Positions 48,045-55,858 of a DNA stretch of 64,000 nucleotides are shown piece by piece. Within the stretch, counting starts at the first letter, position 1. Each line of letters begins with the position of its first letter. Source of the DNA: Pedobacter fastidiosus (GTDB lineage: Bacteria > Bacteroidota > Bacteroidia > Sphingobacteriales > Sphingobacteriaceae); NCBI RefSeq assembly GCF_014306625.1, contig NZ_JACRYL010000012.1, positions 124,001-188,000 of the forward strand. Reading direction: 5' to 3'. The notes beneath the pieces were generated by a model. That model did no database searches, had not been told where the DNA came from, and worked only from the letters and a program-made list of their open reading frames with translations. The position numbers were made by a program, and so were the translations under genes.

Positions 48045-48239
48045 ATGAGCTTATTAAAATATGCAATACTTGGTGCAGCAGCCGTTTACGGTTTTAAATA
48101 TGCAACCAAAAAGAGAGAAACTGATGGAAAATCATTAGTTGATGATTTTAAAGAGAACGCACCAGATTTTATCAATAAAGCAAAAGAATACGGAAATAAA
48201 GTAAAGAATGATTATACCCAAACCAGTGATTTATATTGA
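48045..48239 (+). CDS. Small YtxH-like protein, 64 aa
   Basis: A 64-residue protein with a short hydrophobic N-terminal segment (LLKYAILGAAAVYGFKYA) followed by a basic and charged amphipathic tail (DDFKENAPDFINKAKEYGNKVKND). The layout is like YtxH-type general stress proteins, which sit at the membrane with an amphipathic helix. It follows the hydrophilic 125-aa gene by 20 bases. Its function is not known. Confidence 0.68.
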   Translation: MSLLKYAILGAAAVYGFKYATKKRETDGKSLVDDFKENAPDFINKAKEYGNKVKNDYTQTSDLY

Positions 48240-48477
48240 ATATAATTGATGAAAATTGATTTATTTATTTGATATATGTCAATAATTTTGTTTCAACATC
48301 CATTGTAGAATTCGCTTAAGATGAGCAATTTTGAAGTATTATTAGGATTCGCGACAAGATTAAACCAAAAATCACTTTAACTAAACAATTTAGAGCTGAA
48401 ATTCAGTTTCTTGATTAAAATTTTGAGTTGTTGAATTCTAAATTAATTTTCCATCTACCGGAAAAGTCATTCCTATT

Positions 48478-48511
48478 AAAGAGGGATCATTTGAATGATC
48501 CCTCTTTTTTT
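48478..48511. terminator. Terminator between convergent small genes
   Basis: A 10-base stem (48481-48490 with 48495-48504), 4-base loop, followed by seven T on the plus strand. It abuts the stop codon of the minus-strand gene at 48510. The 240 bases between 48239 and here are AT-rich and hold no gene I can support. Confidence 0.85.
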
Positions 48512-48824
48512 ATAAGCCTTTTCCACCAACTCCTTTTTCATCTTCACTATTCCTGTTTCCAACATCAGAATCTTTTGATAGGTTGGAATTTTTTAGTTCT
48601 TCATTAACATCCAATTTACTTAATTCTTCAATATCCTTTAAATGTTCTTCGTCAGGTTCATTTTTCCTTTTAAACCCCGAAGGGTTAATGGCATGACCAT
48701 ATGTTGGATCTCCGTTATCCCATTCAATATTTTGAGCCTCATTTTTTGCCTTATCGGGATTAATCAAATTATTTTCTTCTCCAGTATTCATAACAACGTC
48801 TTTATAAGCTTTAGCTAATAACAT
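48510..48824 (-). CDS. Small hydrophilic protein, 104 aa
   Basis: A 104-residue protein with no hydrophobic core, rich in Asn, Asp, Glu and Lys (NPDKAKNEAQNIEWDNGDPTYG, then EEHLKDIEELSKLD, ending VGNRNSEDEKGVGGKGL). Like its neighbours it should be largely disordered. A methionine at residue 12 (MNTGEENN) is an alternative start at 48791. It converges on the 64-aa gene and is divergent from the response regulator across a 414-base gap. Confidence 0.6.
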   Translation of the reverse strand: MLLAKAYKDVVMNTGEENNLINPDKAKNEAQNIEWDNGDPTYGHAINPSGFKRKNEPDEEHLKDIEELSKLDVNEELKNSNLSKDSDVGNRNSEDEKGVGGKGL

Positions 48825-49131
48825 TTAATAGTTAAAAAAAGTTTAGTTGAGATTTATAACTTGGTTAAAAAAATAAAATATAAAAATTACTGATTTTGCA
48901 TCTATTCGTGCCTATAGCGTTTTTATTTATTAGGTAATTCTACTTAATCTGTAATTCCTACCACTAAAACCCTTTAATTAGGTGGAATTTAATAATTCTT
49001 AAAAACACAGCGCCACCGCATTATACCTAAATTGAATTTACTTTCCTGATTGCTGTTTTTAAAAGCAAAAAATAAATTAATCCTTAGCACTAGATACGAT
49101 TCCATTCTTTAACAATCTCCTTTAGAAAAAC

Positions 49132-49184
49132 CGCTTAATAAGTATTTATACGCATATTTTGCGTACTTACTCAAATATTAAGCG
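49132..49184. promoter_or_regulatory. Nested inverted repeat upstream of the response regulator
   Basis: An outer 9-base stem (cgcttaata at 49132-49140 with tattaagcg at 49176-49184), a middle 4-base stem (49141-49144 with 49168-49171), and an inner 6-base stem (tacgca at 49149-49154 with tgcgta at 49160-49165). The whole lies 55-107 bases before the response-regulator start, in the 414-base gap 48825-49238, which is otherwise AT-rich with no gene. It could be an operator bound by the regulator itself, or an RNA structure. Confidence 0.55.
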
Positions 49185-49238
49185 TAGTTATTATTTCGAT
49201 ATTTGGCATAAACACATATTCTTCAACTTTTTAAAAAA

Positions 49239-49901
49239 TTGAAAATTCCAATAAAAGTATTACTCGCTGATGATCACACAATTGTGCGCAACGGGATTAT
49301 TTCTTTATTGAGAAATGAATCATCAATAGAAATTATCTCAGAAGCCTCAAACGGCACAGATGTTATTAATCAGTTAAAGGCGGGCTTACAGCCAGATATC
49401 ATTGTAACTGATATTAATCTATCGGGGATTAATGGCATAGAACTCACAACAATTATAAGGGCACGATATCCAAAAGTTAAAATTATTATTCTAACAACGC
49501 TAGATCATGAAAATTATGTTTCGCAATCATTAGATGCGGGAGCTAGTGGATTTTTGCTTAAAAATGTAAATATTGAAGAAGTGATTTTTGCAATTAAAAA
49601 TGTGGCTCTAGGTTATAAATATGTTTGTACAGCCATAACAATTAAGCTTTTGGCTCAGTCTCGTGGGAGATTTGCAATTGGTCCATCAAGCATTTTAAAA
49701 CCAGACATAGAGCTTTCCAAAAGAGAAATAGAAATACTTGCTCTAATTGCTGATGGCTTTACAAATAGTGAGATTGCCGAAAAGCTTTTTACAAGTAAAA
49801 GAACTATTGAAGGCAATAGACAGAGCTTGTTGGATAAGACTGGAAAAAAAAATACAGCAGCTCTAATTAATTTTGTGGTAAGAAACGGAATTATAGATTA
49901 A
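49239..49901 (+). CDS. LuxR/NarL-family response regulator (orphan)
   Basis: A 220-residue two-domain regulator. The receiver domain (about 5-125) shows VLLADDHTIVRNGI with the acidic pair, the phosphoacceptor Asp in DIIVTDINLSG, and the LTT and K of the switch (IIILTTLDHE, FLLKNVN). The C-terminal LuxR DNA-binding domain (about 155-220) has LSKREIEILALIADGFTNSEIAEKLFTSKRTIE. It begins with TTG at 49239; no in-frame ATG is available before the receiver domain. There is no histidine kinase gene next to it. The surrounding small hydrophilic genes may be its targets, an inference from position only. Confidence 0.93.
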   Translation: MKIPIKVLLADDHTIVRNGIISLLRNESSIEIISEASNGTDVINQLKAGLQPDIIVTDINLSGINGIELTTIIRARYPKVKIIILTTLDHENYVSQSLDAGASGFLLKNVNIEEVIFAIKNVALGYKYVCTAITIKLLAQSRGRFAIGPSSILKPDIELSKREIEILALIADGFTNSEIAEKLFTSKRTIEGNRQSLLDKTGKKNTAALINFVVRNGIID

Positions 49902-49902
49902 T

Positions 49903-50154
49903 TTATTCCTTGTCTATACCAGTAGATTGATTAACACCTTTGGTATGATCAGAATCGCTTTTTTCCGAACCATTCTCATCTCTGTGCTTAGGTGGATGTT
50001 CCATTCTACTTTGTTCCAAATCAGAAAAATCTCCTCCTTGCAGATTTCCAACTTCACCATGTGAGGAAGGTTTCTTTAATAATTCTTCCTTTGGATTAGC
50101 AAAATCCTGCCCCTCAACAATTTCTTCTGAATCTTCTTTGCTATGCTTTTTCAT
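49903..50154 (-). CDS. Small hydrophilic protein, 83 aa
   Basis: An 83-residue protein with no hydrophobic stretch: MKKHSKEDSEEIVEGQDFA at the start and repeated charged residues to the end (ENGSEKSDSDHTKGVNQSTG). It converges on the response regulator with a single base between the stop codons and no terminator between them. It should be disordered, and is like the 125-aa and 104-aa neighbours in composition but shares no clear motif. Confidence 0.62.
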   Translation of the reverse strand: MKKHSKEDSEEIVEGQDFANPKEELLKKPSSHGEVGNLQGGDFSDLEQSRMEHPPKHRDENGSEKSDSDHTKGVNQSTGIDKE

Positions 50155-50246
50155 AATAATTCGATGTTAATATTAATAACCACTAAGCACTCTATTTGTT
50201 TATATTAATATGAGATTAAGGGAACAAATAAATTCTAAAGCAAAAA

Positions 50247-50274
50247 AAAAGTCTCGATTTGCATCGAGACTTTT
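50247..50274 (-). terminator. Terminator of the str operon (after rpsJ)
   Basis: On the minus strand, a 12-base stem (50263-50274 with 50247-50258), loop GCAA, followed by a T run from the A run at 50242-50246. It lies 18 bases after the rpsJ stop, so the str transcript ends here and does not continue towards rplC. Confidence 0.88.
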
Positions 50275-50292
50275 AAGTTCTTTTAAAATCAA

Positions 50293-50598
50293 TTAAACTT
50301 TGATTTCAACTTCAACACCGCTAGGTAATTCAAGTTTCATTAAAGCATCAACTGTTTTAGAGTTAGAGCTATAAATATCTAATAAGCGTTTGTAAGCGCA
50401 TAATTGGAATTGCTCTCTTGCTTTTTTGTTTACGTGTGGAGAACGTAAAACAGTAAAGATTTTTTTCTCTGTAGGAAGTGGAATTGGTCCACTTACAACT
50501 GCACCCGTAGGCTTAACAGTTTTTACGATTTTCTCAGCAGATTTATCTACTAAATTGTAATCGTAAGATTTTAATTTAATTCTGATTCTTTGGCTCAT
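50293..50598 (-). CDS. rpsJ: 30S ribosomal protein S10
   Basis: A 101-residue uS10, also a transcription-antitermination factor (NusE) in many bacteria. It has [22 protein letters not shown] and the conserved loop [28 protein letters not shown]. It follows fusA by 142 bases and is followed by a terminator. Its usual partner rplC is 13.5 kb downstream. Confidence 0.98.
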   Translation of the reverse strand: MSQRIRIKLKSYDYNLVDKSAEKIVKTVKPTGAVVSGPIPLPTEKKIFTVLRSPHVNKKAREQFQLCAYKRLLDIYSSNSKTVDALMKLELPSGVEVEIKV

Positions 50599-50667
50599 TT
50601 TCTATTTTAATTATGATCCTTGTTAGAGCTATTAATAACAAAAGATCGGATTAGGCCTCACCCCCGA

Positions 50668-50686
50668 CCCTCTCCAGAGGAGAGGG
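50668..50686. repeat. Repeat-type hairpin between fusA and rpsJ
   Basis: A perfect 8-base stem (ccctctcc at 50668-50675 with ggagaggg at 50679-50686), 3-base loop, in GC-richer text (cacccccgaccctctcc) that looks like an inserted extragenic repeat. A second part, cctcctttatggggagggg, lies at 50717-50735. It is inside the str operon. Confidence 0.65.
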
Positions 50687-50740
50687 AGGTAGCAAGTGCA
50701 ATATTAAACTTAATTACCTCCTTTATGGGGAGGGGCTGAA

Positions 50741-52855
50741 TTAGTCGTCAGACTTAACTTTACCTTTTGATTTAGCAATTACTTCATCCTGTACGTTTTT
50801 AGGCGCAGCTTCATAATGGTCAAATTCCATTGTAGAAGTTGCACGTCCTGAAGTGATTGTACGTAATTGAGTTACATAACCAAACATTTCAGAAAGAGGC
50901 ACAGTTGCTTTAATTACCTGAGATCCATTACGGGTATCCATACCTAATAATTGACCACGACGACGGTTCATATCACCGATAACATCACCCATGTTTTCTT
51001 CAGGGGTTAAGATTTCGATTTTCATGATTGGCTCCATCAAAGTAGGTTTACATTTAGGTAAAGCCTCACGGTAAGCCATTTTAGCTGCAAGTTCAAATGA
51101 TAAAGCATCTGAATCGACTGCGTGGAATGAACCATCCGTTAAACGAACTTTCATATCAGGAAGTGGATAACCAGCTAAAACACCATTAGCCATAGAAGCT
51201 GCAAAGCCTTTTTCTACCGAAGGAATAAATTCACGTGGGATTGAACCACCTGTAATTTCGTTTACGAATTGTAAGCCACCTTTTTCGAAATCAGCATCAA
51301 TTGGAGAGATAATTACCGAAATATCAGCAAATTTACCACGACCACCTGATTGTTTTTTGTATGTTTCACGGTGTGTTGTTGTACCGAAAATTGCTTCTTT
51401 GTAAGCTACTTGTGGTGCACCTTGGTTAACCTCAACTTTAAATTCGCGTTTTAAACGGTCAATTAAAATATCTAAGTGTAACTCACCCATTCCAGAGATT
51501 ACAGTTTGACCAGTTTCTTGATCAGTTTGAACTCTAAATGTAGGATCCTCTTCAGCCAATTTACTTAAACCCATACCCAATTTATCAACATCAGCTTGAG
51601 TTTTAGGCTCAATAGCTAAACCGATAACTGGCTCAGGGAAGTTCATTGATTCAAGAATGATCGGGTGTTTCTCATCACAAAGTGTATCACCTGTTTTAAT
51701 ATCCTTAAATCCAACTACCGCAGCAATATCACCAGCAGCCACATTAGGCACAGGATTTTGCTTGTTAGCATGCATTTGGAAGATACGAGAAATACGTTCT
51801 TTGTTTTCTGAACGCGTATTGTAAACGTAAGAACCTGCTTCTAGGTTACCCGAGTAAACACGGATAAAACATAAACGGCCTACAAATGGGTCGGTTGCAA
51901 TTTTAAATGCTAAAGCTGCAAACGGCTCATTAATGCTTGGTTTTAATAAAACTTCAGCACCTGTATCTGGGTTAGTACCAATAACACCTTCGCTATCCAT
52001 AGGTGAAGGCAATAATTCCATCACATAATCAAGCATAGTTTGTACACCTTTATTTTTGAAAGATGAACCACAAACCATAGGTACAATTTTAGCATCTAAA
52101 ACAGCAGCACGTAAAGCATCTAGAATTTCGCGTTCAGTAATAGAGTTTGGATCTTCGAAGAATTTCTCCATTAAAGACTCATCATAATCAGCAACTGATT
52201 CTAATAATTTCTCTCTCCACTCCGCAACTTCATCAATCATATCTTCTGGAATAGGCACTTCAGTAAAGGTCATACCTTTATCATGCTCATTCCAAACAAT
52301 ACCACGGTTGTTAATTAAATCAACCACACCTTTAAATCCGTCTTCAGCACCGATAGGTAATTGCAATGGAACTGCATTACTACCTAACATATCTTTAACT
52401 TGCTTAACAACTTTTAAGAAGTCAGCTCCAGAACGGTCCATTTTGTTAACGAAACCAATACGAGCAACATTATAGTTGTTAGCTAAACGCCAGTTAGTTT
52501 CTGATTGAGGCTCAACACCATCAACCGCAGAAAACAAAAACACTAAACCATCTAATACACGTAACGAACGGTTTACCTCAACGGTAAAATCTACGTGTCC
52601 TGGTGTATCGATAATGTTCATGTGGTAAGCCTGACCTCTGTATTTCCACTCAACCGTAGTTGCTGCAGAAGTGATCGTGATACCACGTTCTTGCTCTTGC
52701 GCCATCCAATCCATTGTTGCAGCACCTTCGTGCACTTCACCAATTTTATGACTAACACCAGCATAATAAAGGATACGCTCTGTTGTTGTAGTTTTACCTG
52801 CATCAATGTGAGCCGCGATTCCAATATTTCTTGTAAATTTTAAATCTCTTGCCAT
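50741..52855 (-). CDS. fusA: Elongation factor G
   Basis: A 704-residue translocation GTPase. The P-loop [16 protein letters not shown] is at about residues 13-28, the G3 motif DTPGHVDF and the G4 motif NKMDR follow. Domains II to V continue to the end. It starts 131 bases after rpsG across a gap with a hairpin. Confidence 0.98.
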   Translation of the reverse strand: MARDLKFTRNIGIAAHIDAGKTTTTERILYYAGVSHKIGEVHEGAATMDWMAQEQERGITITSAATTVEWKYRGQAYHMNIIDTPGHVDFTVEVNRSLRVLDGLVFLFSAVDGVEPQSETNWRLANNYNVARIGFVNKMDRSGADFLKVVKQVKDMLGSNAVPLQLPIGAEDGFKGVVDLINNRGIVWNEHDKGMTFTEVPIPEDMIDEVAEWREKLLESVADYDESLMEKFFEDPNSITEREILDALRAAVLDAKIVPMVCGSSFKNKGVQTMLDYVMELLPSPMDSEGVIGTNPDTGAEVLLKPSINEPFAALAFKIATDPFVGRLCFIRVYSGNLEAGSYVYNTRSENKERISRIFQMHANKQNPVPNVAAGDIAAVVGFKDIKTGDTLCDEKHPIILESMNFPEPVIGLAIEPKTQADVDKLGMGLSKLAEEDPTFRVQTDQETGQTVISGMGELHLDILIDRLKREFKVEVNQGAPQVAYKEAIFGTTTHRETYKKQSGGRGKFADISVIISPIDADFEKGGLQFVNEITGGSIPREFIPSVEKGFAASMANGVLAGYPLPDMKVRLTDGSFHAVDSDALSFELAAKMAYREALPKCKPTLMEPIMKIEILTPEENMGDVIGDMNRRRGQLLGMDTRNGSQVIKATVPLSEMFGYVTQLRTITSGRATSTMEFDHYEAAPKNVQDEVIAKSKGKVKSDD

Positions 52856-52886
52856 CTTATGTTTTTGATTTATCTGATTTTAAATG

Positions 52887-52979
52887 ATTACACCGATTAT
52901 GTAAAAACAAATCGGTGTAATTTATCTAATCAGTATAATCTTCTAATTAAATCTGTGTAATCTTACTAATCTGTTAATC
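52887..52979. repeat. Hairpin and imperfect tandem repeat between rpsG and fusA
   Basis: A perfect 12-base inverted repeat (52887-52898 with 52910-52921, loop 11 bases), followed by a diffuse repeat of ctaat... units (starting at 52926, 52943 and 52966). The 131-base gap is unusually long for this operon. Confidence 0.65.
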
Positions 52980-52986
52980 CTAATTA

Positions 52987-53454
52987 CTAGAATCTGAAGT
53001 GAGAGAACGCTTTGTTAGCCTCAGCCATTTTGTGCGTATCTTCTTTCTTCTTAACAGCAGCACCTTCACCTTTAGCAGCAGCTACAATTTCACCAGCTAA
53101 TTTCTCTTTCATGGTTTTTTCACCACGACGACGAGCGTATAAAATTAACCATTTCATACCTAAAGCTGTTTTGCGCTCTGGTCTAACCTCAGTTGGAACC
53201 TGGAAGTTAGCACCACCAACACGGCGAGATTTAACCTCAACAGCTGGCATAATGTTAGTTAAAGCACGTTTAAATATCTCTAAACCGCTTTCACCTGCTT
53301 TTTTCTCAGCAATTTCAACAGCATCGTAAAAAATAGAATAAGCGATAGATTTTTTTCCATCGTACATCATATTGTTTACAAAACGAGTTACCTGAATATC
53401 ATTAAATTTTGGATCAGGAAGAATAATTCTCTTTTTTGGTTTTGACTTTCTCAT
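52987..53454 (-). CDS. rpsG: 30S ribosomal protein S7
   Basis: A 155-residue uS7 that binds the 3' major domain of 16S rRNA and the E-site tRNA. It has [16 protein letters not shown] at the start and [19 protein letters not shown] in the middle. It lies 17 bases after rpsL. Confidence 0.98.
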   Translation of the reverse strand: MRKSKPKKRIILPDPKFNDIQVTRFVNNMMYDGKKSIAYSIFYDAVEIAEKKAGESGLEIFKRALTNIMPAVEVKSRRVGGANFQVPTEVRPERKTALGMKWLILYARRRGEKTMKEKLAGEIVAAAKGEGAAVKKKEDTHKMAEANKAFSHFRF

Positions 53455-53471
53455 TTCTTATTTCCTCCCGA

Positions 53472-53885
53472 TTATTTCTTTTTACCTTTTGTTGGTGCCG
53501 CAACTACCTGTCCTGGTTTAGGACGTTTAGTACCATATTTAGAACGACGTTGGTTACGACCAGCTACACCTGATGTATCTAATGCACCACGAATGATGTG
53601 ATAACGTACACCTGGTAAATCTTTAACACGACCACCACGGATCAAAACGATTGAGTGTTCTTGTAAGTTGTGACCTTCTCCAGGAATGTATGCATTAACC
53701 TCTTTACCGTTCGTTAAACGAACACGGGCTACTTTACGCATTGCTGAGTTTGGTTTTTTAGGGGTAGTGGTGTACACACGTGTACATACACCTCTTCGCT
53801 GTGGACAGCTGTCCAACGCTGGAGACTTACTCTTGAACTCCAGTGCTACTCTACCTTTTCTAACTAATTGTTGAATGGTTGGCAT
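53472..53885 (-). CDS. rpsL: 30S ribosomal protein S12
   Basis: A 137-residue uS12 of the decoding centre. It has [11 protein letters not shown] at the start, and the loops [21 protein letters not shown] (with the Lys at which streptomycin resistance arises) and [15 protein letters not shown] (second resistance site) are both intact and wild-type in form. It is the first gene of the str operon. Confidence 0.98.
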   Translation of the reverse strand: MPTIQQLVRKGRVALEFKSKSPALDSCPQRRGVCTRVYTTTPKKPNSAMRKVARVRLTNGKEVNAYIPGEGHNLQEHSIVLIRGGRVKDLPGVRYHIIRGALDTSGVAGRNQRRSKYGTKRPKPGQVVAAPTKGKKK

Positions 53886-53960
53886 TGTGCTTTTTTAATT
53901 TTTTATTTAATTATTTCCCGCTCCCCCGGCTTCCTTACAGATAGCCCATAAAACGGACTG

Positions 53961-53992
53961 CAAAAGTAGAACAATTCTTTTTAAAAATCAAG
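53961..53992 (-). promoter_or_regulatory. Promoter of the str operon
   Basis: On the minus strand, CTTG (53989-53992), 20 bases, then TACTTTTG (53961-53968). The second box is a perfect TAnnTTTG, the first has one change from TTTG. Transcription should start near 53955, about 70 bases before rpsL. Confidence 0.75.
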
Positions 53993-54203
53993 GGGTTAGG
54001 AGAAAAAATTTGGAGCAAGAAGATTTTAGTTTTAAGTTGAAGATTAAGCAGTTGCAATTTTCAGGTAAACCCAAGTCGTACACTCGTTATGCTGAATTTA
54101 TTTCAGCATCTTAATCGTTAGATGATTCTATTTTTTTTGGAAAGCAATTGCAGTAATTCTTGGGTTAAGTTCAGTCCCGCTAATGCTGCAAGTGCCGATG
54201 AAA

Positions 54204-54221
54204 TCCCGATAGCTATCGGGA
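54204..54221. repeat. 18-base perfect palindrome in the rpsL-SPFH gap
   Basis: tcccgatag/ctatcggga, a perfect palindrome, inside repeat-like text that also includes cagtcccgctaatgctgc and gcagctttccgcgaag. The 511-base gap 53886-54396 between divergent genes otherwise contains the str promoter and AT-rich sequence. The palindrome is likely part of a dispersed extragenic repeat. Confidence 0.75.
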
Positions 54222-54396
54222 CGGCAGCTTTCCGCGAAGATCGGGTTTAGGTGGGAAAGTAATTCGAAGTTTTATCGGTTATGGTGAACGGCATAAGGTT
54301 ACGAAGAAAAGATTTATAGGGATAAAAAAGGGCAAATTTATTTTTTTTCTAACATCCTATTAAATAGTATATCTTTAATCAGATAAATTAAATTAT

Positions 54397-55299
54397 ATGT
54401 TCTTAAGTATTGTAGGTATTATTATTCTAATTATAGGCTTTGTCTTGTCCACTCCAAACAATCCGGCCAGCCGTTATGGAAATATTATAAAAATTGTTGG
54501 CGTGATAGCCGTGCTTATCGGCCTATCTCTTTCCATGTTTAAGGTAATTGACGCTGGAGAGGTTGGGGTTAAAACTGTATTCGGAAAAGTAGATAATCAA
54601 GTTTTATATAGTGGCTTAAACGTAATTAATCCAATTGCCGAGGTTACACCTTTTGATGTAAAAACACAAAATTATACCATGTCTGGCGTTCATGATGAGG
54701 GAAACAAGGAAGGTGATGATGCACTCCGCGTTTTATCTGCCGATGGTTTGGAAGTTGTAATCGATCTTTCTGTATTGTTCCGAGTAAAGGCGAGTTCTGC
54801 GCCTGATATATTAAAAGAAATAGGAACGGATTATCTACAAAAAATTGTGCGCCCGGTTTCCAGAACAGCGATAAGAGATAATGCAGTTTCTTATGATGCA
54901 GTTGCCTTATATTCGAGCAAACGCGATGAATTTCAAGCCAAAATATTTGCCACAATAAATAAAAGCTTTTCCAAAAGGGGTTTAGAGTTAGAGCAACTGT
55001 TGGTTAGAAACATCACCTTGCCCGCATCTGTTAAAGCAAGCATAGAATCTAAAATCAACGCAGAACAAGATGCTCAAAAAATGACATTTGTACTTCAGAA
55101 AGAGCGTCAGGAAGCAGAACGTAAACGTGTTGAAGCTCAAGGAATAGCTGATTATCAAAAAATTCTTTCTACTGGCTTAAGCGATAAACAGTTACAATAT
55201 GAATCCATTCTAGCGCAAAAAGAAATTGCAAAATCTCCAAATGCCAAAGTAATCATTATGGGTAACGGCAAAAGTGCACCCATAATTTTAGGAAACTAA
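54397..55299 (+). CDS. SPFH/band 7 family membrane protein
   Basis: A 300-residue prohibitin/stomatin-type protein. Two hydrophobic segments lie at about 3-18 and 27-50, then the SPFH domain (about 50-235: VIDAGEVGVKTVFGKVDNQVLYSGLNVINP, DLSVLFRV, DYLQKIVRPVSRTAIRD) and a coiled coil with many Lys/Arg/Glu (QKERQEAERKRVEAQ). Such proteins form oligomeric rings in membranes and help in membrane-protein quality control. It converges on the next gene with one base between stop codons. Confidence 0.9.
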   Translation: MFLSIVGIIILIIGFVLSTPNNPASRYGNIIKIVGVIAVLIGLSLSMFKVIDAGEVGVKTVFGKVDNQVLYSGLNVINPIAEVTPFDVKTQNYTMSGVHDEGNKEGDDALRVLSADGLEVVIDLSVLFRVKASSAPDILKEIGTDYLQKIVRPVSRTAIRDNAVSYDAVALYSSKRDEFQAKIFATINKSFSKRGLELEQLLVRNITLPASVKASIESKINAEQDAQKMTFVLQKERQEAERKRVEAQGIADYQKILSTGLSDKQLQYESILAQKEIAKSPNAKVIIMGNGKSAPIILGN

Positions 55300-55300
55300 C

Positions 55301-55759
55301 TTAATTACAATCCTTAAAACTTTCTTTTAGTGTTTTTAATTTCGCAACTGCAGCTTCCAATTCTTTTGGTGCCTTACCGTATTCGAAAATAATTTTATAC
55401 TGTTTTCCATCTGCATTAATGGCAACATATTCTGCACCACCGTCTGCGCAATCCGGGCAACCGATAACCTCCGGCAAAGCCGAAATTTTATCAGCATTCA
55501 ATAAATCTTTTATTGCATTAACCTCATCTTCAGAAATGCTTTTGGTGCAGGTTTTTGTATCTGGAGCTTGTCCATGTTTTGATTTAGAAAACACAACCTT
55601 TAAATCGCTAATGGTTAAATTGTTGGAGCAATAGCCGATACACTCTCCGAAAGATGTTCCGTAGCCGATACTATTTAAATTTTTGATCTGCCCTTTCTTA
55701 CAGGCAGAAAAAGTGGTAATTAAATAAAGAAGGCAAATAATGGGTAGAGCTCTTTTCAT
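55301..55759 (-). CDS. Cys-rich lipoprotein, 152 aa
   Basis: A 152-residue lipoprotein with a lipobox (TTFSAC, Cys20). The mature part has several Cys: FGECIGYCSNNLTI, TKTCTKS and GCPDCADGG. The last stretch, GAEYVAINADGKQYKIIFEYGKAP, is beta-rich. I do not recognise a named family with certainty. It is convergent and one base apart from the SPFH gene. Likely periplasmic, with disulfides. Confidence 0.72.
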   Translation of the reverse strand: MKRALPIICLLYLITTFSACKKGQIKNLNSIGYGTSFGECIGYCSNNLTISDLKVVFSKSKHGQAPDTKTCTKSISEDEVNAIKDLLNADKISALPEVIGCPDCADGGAEYVAINADGKQYKIIFEYGKAPKELEAAVAKLKTLKESFKDCN

Positions 55760-55810
55760 AGTTTTTGTGCAGATGTTCTCCCAAAGATAAAATTTAAGCT
55801 GTTAATTAAA

Positions 55811-55838
55811 AATCCATAACGTTTTACCGCTACGGATT
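55811..55838 (-). terminator. Terminator of the outer-membrane barrel gene
   Basis: On the minus strand, an 11-base stem with two G-U pairs (55828-55838 with 55811-55821), 6-base loop, then tttttaatt. It lies 20 bases after the stop codon of the barrel gene. Confidence 0.75.
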
Positions 55839-55858
55839 ATAATTACTCCAAGCAAAAA

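Noticed and set aside
48240..48477. Search for a tRNA or small RNA in the AT-rich gap after the 64-aa gene
   Set aside because: No cloverleaf or stable structure other than the terminator at 48478 was found by eye.
36698..50246. The 13.5-kb interval as a mobile island
   Set aside because: No integrase, tRNA gene, direct repeats or base-composition jump was seen. The genes are typical chromosomal ones such as dgt and prephenate dehydrogenase.
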